Of a stretch of 64,000 nt of DNA, positions 1 to 9,565 are shown piece by piece. The stretch is taken from positions 954,254 to 1,018,253 of the forward strand of contig NZ_RDBL01000013.1 of NCBI RefSeq assembly GCF_008042035.1, given 5' to 3'. The notes under the pieces were generated by a model. It worked only from the letters and a program-made list of their open reading frames with translations, searched no databases and was not told the origin of the DNA. Origin of the DNA: Streptomyces sp. col6 (lineage in GTDB: Bacteria > Actinomycetota > Actinomycetes > Streptomycetales > Streptomycetaceae). The position numbers and the translations under genes are program-made. The stretch's first letter is position 1; each line of letters opens with the position of its first letter.

Positions 1-344
1 GGCCGCTGTCCATGAAGGTGAAGGACGACTACGCGCGCGTCGGCGTCCCGATGCTCCCGGTCATCGCCTCCAACCGGGTGGTCGCCCGCCAGATCGTCGC
101 CTACAGCTGGGTGATGGTCGCGGTCTCGCTGCTGCTCACCCCGCTGGGCTACACCGGCTGGTTCTACACGGCCGTGGCGCTGCTCACCGGCGGCTTCTGG
201 CTCTGGGAGGCGCACGGGCTGCTCAGCCGGGCCAAGGCCGGGGTGACGGGCGCGAAGCTCAAGGAGATGCGGCTGTTCCACTGGTCGATCACCTATGTGT
301 CGCTGCTCTTCGTCGCCGTGGCGGTGGACCCCTTCCTCCGGTAG
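1..344 (+). CDS. ctaB: Heme O synthase (protoheme IX farnesyltransferase), C-terminal part
   Basis: This is the last part of the integral membrane prenyltransferase that adds a farnesyl group to heme b to make heme o, the precursor of heme a for the aa3 cytochrome oxidase. About 113 residues are visible. They include the family segment ending in DDYARVGVPMLPV near the start and three membrane helices, the last ending at the C-terminus (VAVDPFLR). The reading frame is open to base 3, so the first ATG at 12 is internal and the gene begins before the window. The heme A synthase gene at 883-1896 lies close by on the other strand and would act next in the pathway. The 5' two thirds of the gene cannot be judged. 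Confidence 0.9.
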   Translation, partial: PLSMKVKDDYARVGVPMLPVIASNRVVARQIVAYSWVMVAVSLLLTPLGYTGWFYTAVALLTGGFWLWEAHGLLSRAKAGVTGAKLKEMRLFHWSITYVSLLFVAVAVDPFLR

Positions 345-360
345 AACCCCTGCTCCGGCC

Positions 361-402
361 GACGGGCGGGGAGCGTGGCACAAGCCACGCTCCCCGCCCG
401 TC
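361..402. terminator. Hairpin terminator after ctaB
   Basis: A perfect 19-bp inverted repeat (361-379 with 384-402) closes a four-base ACAA loop 17 bases after the ctaB stop. No U-run follows, which is usual for streptomycete terminators. Confidence 0.75.
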
Positions 403-436
403 GCCGGTTGATCTACCCGCCGGTAGCATCCTGTCC

Positions 437-799
437 ATGGCAGAGACGGCAGAGGCTGGGACCCAGCAGGTGGACGGCAGGCGGGCGGCGCGCGCGGAGC
501 GCAGGGCGGCCCGGCTGGCCAAGGAGATCGGGGCCTTCGCGAAGGCCCACGGCGGGGCCGAGGGGCAGATCGCCTACCTCGGTCAGATGGGCGCCCGCAT
601 CGTCCTGGTGGGCGAGGACGGCGGCTGGGGCGATCTGGTCGCCCCCTCGTACGAGATCGCCGAGAGCGCCGCGCAGAAGTCGGGGATCACCCTGCACGAG
701 TCCTTCGACGGCGAGTTCGCGGCGAAGGTGCGCACGGGCGCGTACGAGTGGACCCGGATGGCCGGCATCCAGGTCGGCGGGCCGTCGAACAAGGCCTGA
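437..799 (+). CDS. Conserved hypothetical protein, 120 aa
   Basis: I do not recognise a characterised family. The product has an Arg/Ala-rich, charged N-terminal stretch (residues about 14-30) followed by a compact region with alternating hydrophobic residues (RIVLVGEDGGWGDLVAP) and a C-terminal part with YEWTRMAG. There is no signal peptide or membrane segment, so it is probably cytoplasmic. Start ATG 437 follows closely on the ctaB terminator, and the gene ends at a strong hairpin, so it is likely a single transcription unit. Its coding bias matches the neighbours, which supports a real gene. Confidence 0.7.
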   Translation: MAETAEAGTQQVDGRRAARAERRAARLAKEIGAFAKAHGGAEGQIAYLGQMGARIVLVGEDGGWGDLVAPSYEIAESAAQKSGITLHESFDGEFAAKVRTGAYEWTRMAGIQVGGPSNKA

Positions 800-805
800 G
801 ACCGC

Positions 806-866
806 AACGGACCGGGGCCCCCGCTCCACGGCTTTCACGCCGTCGGAGCGGGGGCCCCGGTCCGTT
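806..866. terminator. Bidirectional hairpin terminator between convergent genes
   Basis: Bases 806-827 pair perfectly with 845-866 (22 bp), and an inner five-base pair (828-832 with 839-843) extends the stem. It lies between the convergent 437-799 gene and ctaA and can serve both. Confidence 0.8.
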
Positions 867-882
867 GTCCGTTCGGCCCGCC

Positions 883-1896
883 TCAGCCGGCCGTGGCGGG
901 CTCCGTCTGCTCGACCGCCGGTTCCGGCACCCGGGCCACCGCCACCGGCCGCTCCCGGAGCGACAGCACCACGCGTACGACCCCGATCCACACCAGGCAC
1001 GAGCCGAACATGTGCAGGCCGACCAGGATCTCCGGCGTGTCGGTGAAGTACTGCACATAGCCGATCACGCCCTGGCCCAGCAGGATCAAAAACAGCTCGC
1101 GGGTCCGGTGCAGCGGCCCGACCGGTGCGTCCACGGCCTTCAGGACGAACCAGAGCGCGACGGTGAGCGCCACCACGACCCACGCCAGGTCGGCGTGCAG
1201 CTGGGCGATCATCTTCCAGTCGATCGGGATGCGGTGGACGTCGCTGGAGTCGCCCGCGTGCCGGCCTGCGCCCGTGACCACCGTGCCCACGGTGATCAGC
1301 AGGCCCGCCGCGACGGCCAGCAGCCAGGCCAGCTGGGCGACCGCCTTGCCCACCAGCGGGCGCGGCGCCTCGTCGCCCTCACGGGTCCGCTGCCAGGTCA
1401 GCACGGCGACCGTGAGCAGCGCGGTGGACAGCAGGAAGTGCGCCGCGACGGTGTACGGGTTCAGCCCGACGAGCACCACGATGCCGCCGAGCACCGCGTT
1501 GCCCATCACGATCCAGAACTGCACCCAGCCGAGCAGAGTGACGCTGCGCCGCCAGGGCTTCGCGGACCGGGCCGCGATGATCGCCCAGCCGACCGCCGCG
1601 CACAGCACGTACGCGAGCATGCGGTTGCCGAACTCGATGGCGCCGTGGAAGCCCATCGCGCTCGTCGCCGTCAGGCTCTCGTCGGTGCACTTGGGCCAGG
1701 TCGGGCAGCCGAGGCCGGAGCCGGTCAGCCGGACGGCGCCGCCGGTCACGACGATGACGACGGCCATCACGACGGCGGACATGGCCGCGCGGCGCACCGT
1801 CCGCGGCTGGGGCGTCCAGCGCTCGGCGATGTACAGCAGCGGGTTGCGCAGGGCTTGAGCGACTTCGGCTCGGGTCAGCTTGGGCACGCGCACCAT
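883..1896 (-). CDS. ctaA: Heme A synthase, COX15/CtaA family
   Basis: Membrane enzyme that oxidises the C8 methyl group of heme o to the formyl group of heme a for cytochrome aa3 oxidase. The protein (337 aa from ATG 1896) shows eight likely membrane helices. The first external loop carries the paired cysteines of the family (GLGCPTWPKC), followed by the heme-ligand region FHGAIEFGNR. A second His-containing segment (IAQLHADLAW) and a third near the C-terminus (ILVGLHMFGS) fit the two-bundle architecture. A longer frame would begin at 1953, but the extra residues are polar and unconserved, whereas MVRVPKLTR is a plausible cytoplasmic N-terminus. It is convergent with the 437-799 gene. Confidence 0.88.
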   Translation of the reverse strand: MVRVPKLTRAEVAQALRNPLLYIAERWTPQPRTVRRAAMSAVVMAVVIVVTGGAVRLTGSGLGCPTWPKCTDESLTATSAMGFHGAIEFGNRMLAYVLCAAVGWAIIAARSAKPWRRSVTLLGWVQFWIVMGNAVLGGIVVLVGLNPYTVAAHFLLSTALLTVAVLTWQRTREGDEAPRPLVGKAVAQLAWLLAVAAGLLITVGTVVTGAGRHAGDSSDVHRIPIDWKMIAQLHADLAWVVVALTVALWFVLKAVDAPVGPLHRTRELFLILLGQGVIGYVQYFTDTPEILVGLHMFGSCLVWIGVVRVVLSLRERPVAVARVPEPAVEQTEPATAG

Positions 1897-1971
1897 CGTA
1901 GGACGCCGCTTGTGCAAGCTTTCACGAGGGGGACGAGTTGCTCCAAACGGCAACGGAACGCGTCCGCCGGC

Positions 1972-2735
1972 TCACTCCCAGCGGAAGAACCGGGCCGCCG
2001 CGCCGAGCCCCAGCACCGCCCATACCGCGAGGATGCCCAGATCGCCCCACGGCATCCCGGCCCCGAGCTGGAGCACGTCCCGCAGCCCGTCCGAGAGGGC
2101 CGCGATCGGCAGCAGCCCCAGCACCGACTGCACCGCGTCCGGGAACTTCTCCAGCGGCACGATCACCCCGCCGCCCACCAGCAGCAGCAGGAAGACCAGG
2201 TTGGCGGCGGCCAGCGTCGCCTCCGCCTTCAGCGTCCCGGCCATCAGCAGCCCGAGCCCGGAGAACGCGGCCGTCCCCAGCACCAGGAGCAGCAGCACCG
2301 CGAGCGGACTGCCCTGCGGCGACCAGCCCAGCGCGAACGCGATCACCGTCAGCAGGACCACCTGGAGGACCTCGGTCACCAGCACGGCCAGCGTCTTCGC
2401 GGTCATCAGGCCCCAGCGCGGCAGCGGGGAGGCGCCGAGGCGCTTGAGTACCCCGTAGCGCCGCTCGAAACCGGTGGCGATGGCCTGGCCGGTGAAGGCC
2501 GTCGACATCACCGCCAGCGCCAGCACGCCCGGCGTCAGGAAGTCGACCGGCTCGCCCGAGCCGGTGTCCACGATGTCGACCGAGCTGAACAGCACGAGCA
2601 GCAGCGTCGGGATGACCACGGTCAGCAGGAGCTGCTCGCCGTTGCGCAGCAGCATCCGCGTCTCCAGCGCGGTCTGCGCGGCGATCATGCGCGGCAGCGG
2701 GGCGGCGCCCGGCCGGGGGGTGTACGTACCGGCGC

Positions 2736-2739
<4 letters not shown>
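1972..2739 (-). CDS. ABC-2 type exporter membrane subunit
   Basis: A 255-residue membrane protein of the ABC-2 family with about six hydrophobic helices after an amphipathic N-terminus (ALETRMLLRNGEQLLLTVVIP). It would form the channel of an export system with the ATPase encoded just upstream. Its ATG at 2739 overlaps the ATPase stop (ATGA), so the two are translationally coupled. The family includes daunorubicin-type drug exporters and polysaccharide exporters, and the substrate cannot be read from sequence. The pair sits between ctaA and the suf operon, divergent from sufR. Confidence 0.82.
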
Positions 2740-3668
<929 letters not shown>

Positions 3669-3718
3669 GGCAAACGAGTGTAGGCAGCCGTCCGGCGCAC
3701 CCCGGTCCCGGGGCTTGA

Positions 3719-3732
3719 TTAGGTAACCCTAA
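3719..3732. promoter_or_regulatory. TTAGG-N4-CCTAA palindrome, partly like an IdeR/DmdR iron box
   Basis: TTAGG (3719-3723) and CCTAA (3728-3732) form an inverted repeat in the gap between the divergent ABC exporter and sufR. The 19 bases from 3719 match the actinobacterial IdeR/DmdR box as I recall it at about 12 positions, mostly in the left half. It could link either gene to iron status, but the right half is poor. Confidence 0.35.
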
Positions 3733-3768
3733 GTGATGGAAAGCACCGTTGATCGTTTCGGACCGTGG

Positions 3769-3805
3769 TTGTCAGGGGCGGATGAATTACGCAACAATGG
3801 CGTTG
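3769..3805 (+). promoter_or_regulatory. sufR promoter with CAAC-N6-GTTG operator
   Basis: TTGTCA at 3769-3774 and AACAAT at 3793-3798, 18 bases apart, form a vegetative-type promoter. The palindrome CAAC (3792-3795) N6 GTTG (3802-3805) covers the -10 and the predicted start. I recall this exact 14-bp form as the published SufR operator in Streptomyces avermitilis. A start seven bases after the -10 falls on base 3805, the G of the GTG codon, so the sufR mRNA may be leaderless. Confidence 0.65.
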
Positions 3806-4545
3806 TGAAATACGTGGGCGAGGCTCCTCAGGAGGAACTCGCGACCGGTGAGCGCTCGACGCGCAACCGGGTCGCGCGCTCCATCCTGGACCACGGCCCG
3901 TCCACGGTCGCCGACCTGGCGAAGCGCCTGGGTCTCACCCAGGCGGCCGTCCGCCGCCATCTCGACGCCCTCGCCTGCGACGGTGTCGTCGAGGCCCGCG
4001 ACCAGCGGGTGTACGGGGCGCGGACCCGGGGCCGTCCGGCCAAGGTGTTCGCCCTCACCGACTGCGGCCGGGACGCCTTCGACCAGTCCTACGACTCGCT
4101 TGCCGCCGACGCCCTGCGCTGGATCGCCGAGACCGCGGGCGACGAGGCGGTCATGGCGTTCGCCCGTGCCAGGACCGCCGAGCAGTCGGCGGCCTACCGC
4201 GCGGCGATCGAGGCCGCGGAGCCCGAAGCCCGTACGGAGGCGCTGGCCAAGGCGCTGTCCGCCGACGGGTACGCTGCTACGGCGCGCAGCGCGCCGGGCC
4301 CGCAGCAGGGTGAGCAGCTGTGCCAGCACCACTGCCCGGTCGCCCATGTCGCCGAGCAGTACCCGCAGCTGTGCGAGGCGGAGACGGAGATCTTCTCCAG
4401 CCTCCTGGGGACCCATGTGCAGCGTCTGGCCACCATCGCCCACGGCGACGGGGTGTGCACGACGTACATTCCGCGCAGCGGACACCCCACCCCACAGACC
4501 ACCGATTCAGCATCTGCAAGCACGGCCGGGAGGAACCCCGCATGA
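3805..4545 (+). CDS. sufR: SufR, Fe-S cluster-sensing repressor of the suf operon
   Basis: A 246-residue regulator with an N-terminal winged helix (residues about 18-85, HGPSTVADLAKRLGLTQAAV). The C-terminal half carries four cysteines placed to bind a cluster: C173 and C177 (CQHHC), C190 and C218. In the known SufR mode the cluster-bound protein represses the operon, and loss of the cluster relieves it. The frame is open from GTG 3733, but I prefer GTG 3805. No ribosome site precedes 3733, and a promoter and the operator end exactly at 3805. The stop overlaps the sufB ATG (ATGA), so repressor and assembly genes are co-translated. Confidence 0.88.
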   Translation: MKYVGEAPQEELATGERSTRNRVARSILDHGPSTVADLAKRLGLTQAAVRRHLDALACDGVVEARDQRVYGARTRGRPAKVFALTDCGRDAFDQSYDSLAADALRWIAETAGDEAVMAFARARTAEQSAAYRAAIEAAEPEARTEALAKALSADGYAATARSAPGPQQGEQLCQHHCPVAHVAEQYPQLCEAETEIFSSLLGTHVQRLATIAHGDGVCTTYIPRSGHPTPQTTDSASASTAGRNPA

Positions 4546-5963
4546 CGCTCCCCACGGAGACTGCCCACCCTGAGCTCGAGGGCCTGGGCACGTACGAATT
4601 CGGCTGGGCCGACTCCGACGCGGCAGGCGCGGCGGCCAAGCGCGGCCTCTCCGAGGCCGTCGTCCGCGACATCTCGGAGAAGAAGAACGAGCCCGAGTGG
4701 ATGCTGAAGCTGCGGCTCAAGGGCCTCAAGCTCTTCGGCAAGAAGCCGATGCCGAACTGGGGCTCGGACCTCTCGGGCATCGACTTCGACAACATCAAGT
4801 ACTTCGTGCGTTCGACGGAGAAGCAGGCGGCCTCCTGGGACGACCTGCCCGAGGACATCAAGAACACGTACGACAAGCTCGGCATCCCGGAGGCGGAGAA
4901 GCAGCGCCTCGTCGCCGGTGTCGCCGCGCAGTACGAGTCCGAGGTCGTCTACCACCAGATCCGCGAGGACCTGGAGGAGCAGGGCGTCATCTTCGTCGAC
5001 ACCGACACCGCGCTGAAGGAGCACGAGGAGCTCTTCAAGGAGTACTTCGGCACCGTCATCCCGGTCGGCGACAACAAGTTCGCGTCGCTGAACACGGCCG
5101 TGTGGTCCGGCGGGTCCTTCATCTACGTGCCCAAGGGTGTCCACGTGGACATCCCGCTCCAGGCCTACTTCCGTATCAACACGGAGAACATGGGCCAGTT
5201 CGAGCGGACGCTGATCATCGTCGACGAGGACGCCTACGTCCACTACGTCGAGGGCTGCACCGCCCCGATCTACTCCTCCGACTCGCTGCACTCCGCGGTC
5301 GTCGAGATCATCGTGAAGAAGGGCGGCCGCTGCCGCTACACGACGATCCAGAACTGGTCGAACAACGTCTACAACCTGGTCACCAAGCGCGCCGTGGCCT
5401 ACGAGGGCGCGACCATGGAGTGGGTCGACGGCAACATCGGCTCCAAGGTCACCATGAAGTACCCGGCCGTCTACCTGATGGGCGAGCACGCCAAGGGCGA
5501 GACCCTGTCCATCGCCTTCGCGGGCGAGGGCCAGCACCAGGACGCCGGCGCCAAGATGGTCCACATGGCCCCGAACACCTCGTCCAACATCGTCTCCAAG
5601 TCGGTGGCGCGAGGCGGCGGCCGCACCTCCTACCGCGGTCTGATCGAGATCGGTGAGGGCGCGCCGGGCGCGAAGTCCAACGTCCTGTGCGACGCGCTGC
5701 TCGTCGACACGATCTCCCGGTCCGACACGTACCCGTACGTCGACGTCCGCGAGGACGACGTGTCGATGGGCCACGAGGCGACCGTCTCCAAGGTCTCCGA
5801 GGACCAGCTCTTCTACCTGATGAGCCGCGGCATGACCGAGTTCGAGGCCATGGCGATGATCGTGCGCGGCTTCGTCGAGCCGATCGCCAAGGAGCTCCCG
5901 ATGGAGTACGCCCTGGAGCTCAACCGGCTGATCGAGCTGCAGATGGAGGGTTCGGTCGGCTAG
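4542..5963 (+). CDS. sufB: SufB, Fe-S cluster scaffold subunit
   Basis: A 473-residue cytoplasmic subunit of the SufBCD complex, on which nascent Fe-S clusters are assembled. It contains the SufB/SufD core beta-helix domain (about residues 150-450) with GGSFIYVPKGVHVDIPLQAY and the conserved cysteine in YVEGCTAP. The C-terminal region ends in the family pattern VRGFVEPIAKELPMEYALEL. GGGAGGAA (4529-4536) is a good ribosome site for ATG 4542. No intein is present, unlike the mycobacterial homologue. It lies directly after sufR and before sufD. Confidence 0.95.
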   Translation: MTLPTETAHPELEGLGTYEFGWADSDAAGAAAKRGLSEAVVRDISEKKNEPEWMLKLRLKGLKLFGKKPMPNWGSDLSGIDFDNIKYFVRSTEKQAASWDDLPEDIKNTYDKLGIPEAEKQRLVAGVAAQYESEVVYHQIREDLEEQGVIFVDTDTALKEHEELFKEYFGTVIPVGDNKFASLNTAVWSGGSFIYVPKGVHVDIPLQAYFRINTENMGQFERTLIIVDEDAYVHYVEGCTAPIYSSDSLHSAVVEIIVKKGGRCRYTTIQNWSNNVYNLVTKRAVAYEGATMEWVDGNIGSKVTMKYPAVYLMGEHAKGETLSIAFAGEGQHQDAGAKMVHMAPNTSSNIVSKSVARGGGRTSYRGLIEIGEGAPGAKSNVLCDALLVDTISRSDTYPYVDVREDDVSMGHEATVSKVSEDQLFYLMSRGMTEFEAMAMIVRGFVEPIAKELPMEYALELNRLIELQMEGSVG

Positions 5964-6022
5964 TACGCCGCCGAACGCGTCCTGAAGAGTTCTTGACTGA
6001 GAAAGCGAGCACTACGACAGCC

Positions 6023-7204
6023 ATGGCTGAGGCTCAGAACATCCCCGCGGGGTCCACCACCGCCGGTTCCATCGCGGTGGCCGCGGAGTCGACCGTCGCC
6101 ACCCGCATGAGCGCACCCCCGTCCTTCGACGTCGCGGACTTCCCCGTCCCGCACGGCCGCGAGGAGGAGTGGCGGTTCACCCCGCTGGCGCGGCTGCGCG
6201 GCCTGCACGACGGCACCGCCGCCGCGACCGGCAGCGGTGTAAAGGTCGCCATCGAGGCCCCCGAGGGCGTCGTGGTCGAGACCGTCGGCCGCGACGACGC
6301 CCGGCTGGGCAAGGCCGGCAAGCCGGTCGACCGGGTGGCCGCGCAGGCCTACTCGTCCTTCGAGCAGGCCCACGTCGTCACGGTCCCCAAGGAGGCCGTG
6401 CTCACCGAGCCGATCCGGATCGCCGTCCACGGCGAGGGCGGTGTCGCTTACGGCCACCAGGTCGTGGAGCTGGGTGCCTTCGCCGAGGCCGTCGTCGTCA
6501 TCGACCACACCGGTGACGCGGTGCTCGCCGCCAACGTGGACTACGTCCTGGGTGACGGTGCCAAGCTGACCGTCGTCTCCGTGCAGGACTGGGACGAGCG
6601 CGCCGTCCACGTCGGCCAGCACAACGCGCTGGTCGGCCGGGACGCCTCGTTCAAGTCCGTCGTCGTCACCTTCGGCGGTGACGTGGTCCGGCTGCACCCC
6701 CGGATCGCGTACGCGGGCACCGGTGGCGAGGCCGAGCTGTTCGGCCTCTACTTCACCGACAAGGGCCAGCACCAGGAGCACCGCCTCCTGGTCGACCACA
6801 ACACCCCGCACTGCAAGTCCAACGTGGCCTACAAGGGCGCGCTCCAGGGCGACGACGCGCACGCGGTGTGGATCGGCGACGTGCTCATCCAGGCGGCCGC
6901 CGAGGGCACCGACACCTACGAGATGAACCGCAACCTGGTCCTGACCGACGGTGCGCGGGTCGACTCGGTGCCGAACCTGGAGATCGAGACCGGCGAGATC
7001 GTCGGTGCCGGCCACGCCTCGGCGACCGGCCGCTTCGACGACGAGCAGCTGTTCTACCTCCAGTCGCGCGGCATCCCGGCCGAGGAGGCCCGCCGCCTCG
7101 TCGTGCGCGGCTTCTTCGCCGAGCTGGTCCAGCAGATCGGTCTGCCCGACGTCGAGGCCCGGCTGCTCGACAAGATCGAGGCCGAGCTGGAGGCGTCGGT
7201 CTGA
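6023..7204 (+). CDS. sufD: SufD, Fe-S assembly complex subunit
   Basis: A 393-residue paralogue and partner of SufB in the SufBCD scaffold. The C-terminal beta-helix domain shows HKSNVAYKGAL-type sequence (HCKSNVAYKGAL), the aligned family segment SVPNLEIETGEIVGAGHAS, and the end motif SRGIPAEEARRLVVRGFF. ATG 6023 is chosen because the longer frame reads through the sufB coding region. The 59-bp gap from sufB is the largest within the front part of the operon, and the ribosome site there is weak. The stop overlaps the next ATG (TGATG). Confidence 0.93.
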   Translation: MAEAQNIPAGSTTAGSIAVAAESTVATRMSAPPSFDVADFPVPHGREEEWRFTPLARLRGLHDGTAAATGSGVKVAIEAPEGVVVETVGRDDARLGKAGKPVDRVAAQAYSSFEQAHVVTVPKEAVLTEPIRIAVHGEGGVAYGHQVVELGAFAEAVVVIDHTGDAVLAANVDYVLGDGAKLTVVSVQDWDERAVHVGQHNALVGRDASFKSVVVTFGGDVVRLHPRIAYAGTGGEAELFGLYFTDKGQHQEHRLLVDHNTPHCKSNVAYKGALQGDDAHAVWIGDVLIQAAAEGTDTYEMNRNLVLTDGARVDSVPNLEIETGEIVGAGHASATGRFDDEQLFYLQSRGIPAEEARRLVVRGFFAELVQQIGLPDVEARLLDKIEAELEASV

Positions 7205-7521
7205 TGGCCTTCGTGAAAGCCTGCGCGCTGAGCGAGCTGGAGGACGACACCCCCAAGCGGGTGGAGCTCGACGGCACGCCGGTCTCCGTCGTCCGCACCG
7301 AGGGCGAGGTGTTCGCGATCAACGACATCTGCTCGCACGCGAACGTCTCGCTGTCCGAGGGCGAGGTCGAGGACTGCTCGATCGAGTGCTGGCTGCACGG
7401 TTCCAGCTTCGACCTCCGCACCGGCAAGCCGTCCGGTCTTCCCGCGACGCGCCCCGTCCCCGTATACCCCGTCAAGATCGAAGGGGACGATGTGCTCGTC
7501 TCCGTCACCCAGGAGTCCTGA
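7204..7521 (+). CDS. Rieske-type [2Fe-2S] ferredoxin of the suf operon
   Basis: A 105-residue soluble Rieske protein. The ligand motifs are CSHANVSLSEG (Cys-x-His) and CWLHGS (Cys-x2-His), spaced as in dioxygenase-type ferredoxins. Its place between sufD and sufC is typical of actinobacteria, and it may deliver electrons during cluster assembly or repair. That role is inferred from position, not shown by sequence. It overlaps the sufD stop and ends seven bases before sufC. Confidence 0.9.
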   Translation: MAFVKACALSELEDDTPKRVELDGTPVSVVRTEGEVFAINDICSHANVSLSEGEVEDCSIECWLHGSSFDLRTGKPSGLPATRPVPVYPVKIEGDDVLVSVTQES

Positions 7522-7528
7522 GTCACCC

Positions 7529-8293
7529 ATGGCAACGCTTGAAATCCGCGACCTGCACGTTTCCGTCGAGGCCGACAACGCCACGAAGGAGATCCTCAAG
7601 GGCGTCGACCTGACCGTGAAGCAGGGCGAGACCCACGCCATCATGGGCCCCAACGGGTCCGGCAAGTCCACCCTCGCGTACTCCCTCGCAGGCCACCCCA
7701 AGTACACGATCACCAGTGGCACGGTCACTCTGGACGGCGAGGACGTCCTGGAGATGTCCGTCGACGAGCGGGCCCGCGCCGGCCTGTTCCTCGCCATGCA
7801 GTACCCGGTCGAGATCCCCGGTGTCTCGGTCTCCAACTTCCTGCGCACCTCCGCCACCGCCGTCCGCGGCGAGGCCCCCAAGCTGCGTACCTGGGTGAAG
7901 GAGGTCAAGGAGACGATGGCCGGCCTCCAGATGGACCCGTCCTTCGCCGAGCGCAACGTCAACGAGGGCTTCTCCGGCGGTGAGAAGAAGCGCCACGAGA
8001 TCCTTCAGCTGGAGCTCCTCAAGCCGAAGGTCGCCATCCTCGACGAGACCGACTCCGGTCTGGACGTCGACGCGCTGCGCATCGTCTCCGAGGGCGTCAA
8101 CCGGGTCCGCGAGACCGGCGAGGTCGGCACCCTGCTGATCACGCACTACACCCGGATCCTCCGGTACATCAAGCCCGACTTCGTGCACGTGTTCGCCAAC
8201 GGCCGGATCGCCGAGTCCGGTGGCGCCGAGCTGGCCGACAAGCTGGAGAACGAGGGCTACGAGGCATACGTGAAGGGTGGCGCTTCCGCGTGA
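7529..8293 (+). CDS. sufC: SufC, ATPase of the SufBCD complex
   Basis: A 254-residue ABC-type ATPase that powers conformational change in SufBCD. Walker A is GPNGSGKST, the signature is the SufC-specific FSGGEKKRHEI, and Walker B reads VAILDETDSGLDVDALR, with the Asp-Ser-Gly-Leu-Asp form typical of SufC. No membrane partner exists because SufB and SufD fill that role. ATG 7529 is used; the frame extends upstream into the ferredoxin gene without conserved sequence. The stop overlaps the sufS GTG (GTGA). Confidence 0.95.
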   Translation: MATLEIRDLHVSVEADNATKEILKGVDLTVKQGETHAIMGPNGSGKSTLAYSLAGHPKYTITSGTVTLDGEDVLEMSVDERARAGLFLAMQYPVEIPGVSVSNFLRTSATAVRGEAPKLRTWVKEVKETMAGLQMDPSFAERNVNEGFSGGEKKRHEILQLELLKPKVAILDETDSGLDVDALRIVSEGVNRVRETGEVGTLLITHYTRILRYIKPDFVHVFANGRIAESGGAELADKLENEGYEAYVKGGASA

Positions 8294-9546
8294 CACAGCT
8301 GCCGGGCCTCCTCGACACCGAGGCGATCCGCAAGGACTTCCCCCTGCTGGACCGCACGGTCCACGACGGGAAGAAGATCGTCTACCTGGACAGTGCCGCG
8401 ACCTCGCAGAAGCCGCGCCAGGTTCTCGACGCCCTCAACGCGTACTACGAGCGGCACAACGCCAACGTGCACCGGGGCGTGTACACGATCGCGGAGGAGG
8501 CCACGGCGCTGTACGAGGGCGCCCGTGACAAGGTCGCCGCGTTCATCAACGCGCCCAGCCGCGACGAGGTCATCTTCACCAAGAACGCCTCGGAGTCGCT
8601 CAACCTTGTGGCCAATATGCTCGGCTGGGCCGACGAGCCCTACCGGGTCGACCACGAGACCGAGATCGTCACCACGGAGATGGAGCACCACTCCAACATC
8701 GTTCCCTGGCAGCTGCTCTCGCAGCGCACGGGCGCGAAGCTGAAGTGGTTCGGCATCACCGACGACGGCCGGCTGGACCTGTCCAACATCGACGAGATCA
8801 TCACCGAGAAGACGAAGATCGTCTCCTTCACGCTGGTCTCGAACATCATGGGCACCCACAACCCGGTCGAGCAGATCGTCCGCCGCGCCCAGGAGGTCGG
8901 TGCGCTCGTCTGCGTCGACGCCTCCCAGGCGGCCCCGCACATGGTGCTCGACGTGCAGGCGCTCCAGGCCGACTTCGTGGCCTTCACCGGTCACAAGATG
9001 GTCGGCCCGACCGGCATCGGCGTGCTCTGGGGACGGCAGGAACTCCTGGAGGACCTGCCCCCGTTCCTCGGCGGCGGCGAGATGATCGAGACCGTGTCGA
9101 TGCACTCCTCGACCTACGCCCCCGCGCCGCACAAGTTCGAGGCCGGTACGCCCCCGATCGCCCAGGCCGTCGGCCTCGGCGCGGCCGTGGACTACCTCTC
9201 GGCGATCGGCATGGAGAACATCCACCGCCATGAGCAGGCCATCACCGCCTACGCGGTGAAGCGGCTCCTGGAGGTGCCGGACCTCAGGATCATCGGCCCG
9301 GCCACCGCGGAGGACCGCGGCGCGACGATCTCCTTCACGCTCGGCGACATCCACCCGCACGACGTGGGGCAGGTGCTGGACGAGCAGGGCATCGCGGTCC
9401 GGGTCGGCCACCACTGCGCCCGCCCGGTCTGCCTGCGGTACGGAATTCCTGCGACGACGCGAGCGTCGTTCTATCTGTACTCCACGCCCGCCGAGGTCGA
9501 CGCCCTGGTGGACGGCCTGGAACACGTCCGGAACTTTTTCGGTTAG
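8290..9546 (+). CDS. sufS: SufS, cysteine desulfurase (group II)
   Basis: A 418-residue PLP enzyme that takes sulfur from L-cysteine and hands it as persulfide to SufU. The PLP lysine is K236 in TGHKMVGPTGIG, and the persulfide cysteine is C376 in VRVGHHCARPVC. The N-terminus DFPLLDR...YLDSAATSQKP is typical of SufS/CsdA. GTG 8290 overlaps the sufC stop. It is followed after 19 bp by its sulfur acceptor gene, sufU. Confidence 0.95.
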   Translation: MTQLPGLLDTEAIRKDFPLLDRTVHDGKKIVYLDSAATSQKPRQVLDALNAYYERHNANVHRGVYTIAEEATALYEGARDKVAAFINAPSRDEVIFTKNASESLNLVANMLGWADEPYRVDHETEIVTTEMEHHSNIVPWQLLSQRTGAKLKWFGITDDGRLDLSNIDEIITEKTKIVSFTLVSNIMGTHNPVEQIVRRAQEVGALVCVDASQAAPHMVLDVQALQADFVAFTGHKMVGPTGIGVLWGRQELLEDLPPFLGGGEMIETVSMHSSTYAPAPHKFEAGTPPIAQAVGLGAAVDYLSAIGMENIHRHEQAITAYAVKRLLEVPDLRIIGPATAEDRGATISFTLGDIHPHDVGQVLDEQGIAVRVGHHCARPVCLRYGIPATTRASFYLYSTPAEVDALVDGLEHVRNFFG

Positions 9547-9565
9547 AGCGGCTGGGGATTGACTC

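Noticed and set aside
3733..3804. N-terminal extension of SufR from GTG 3733
   Set aside because: These codons overlap the predicted promoter and operator, and no ribosome site precedes them.
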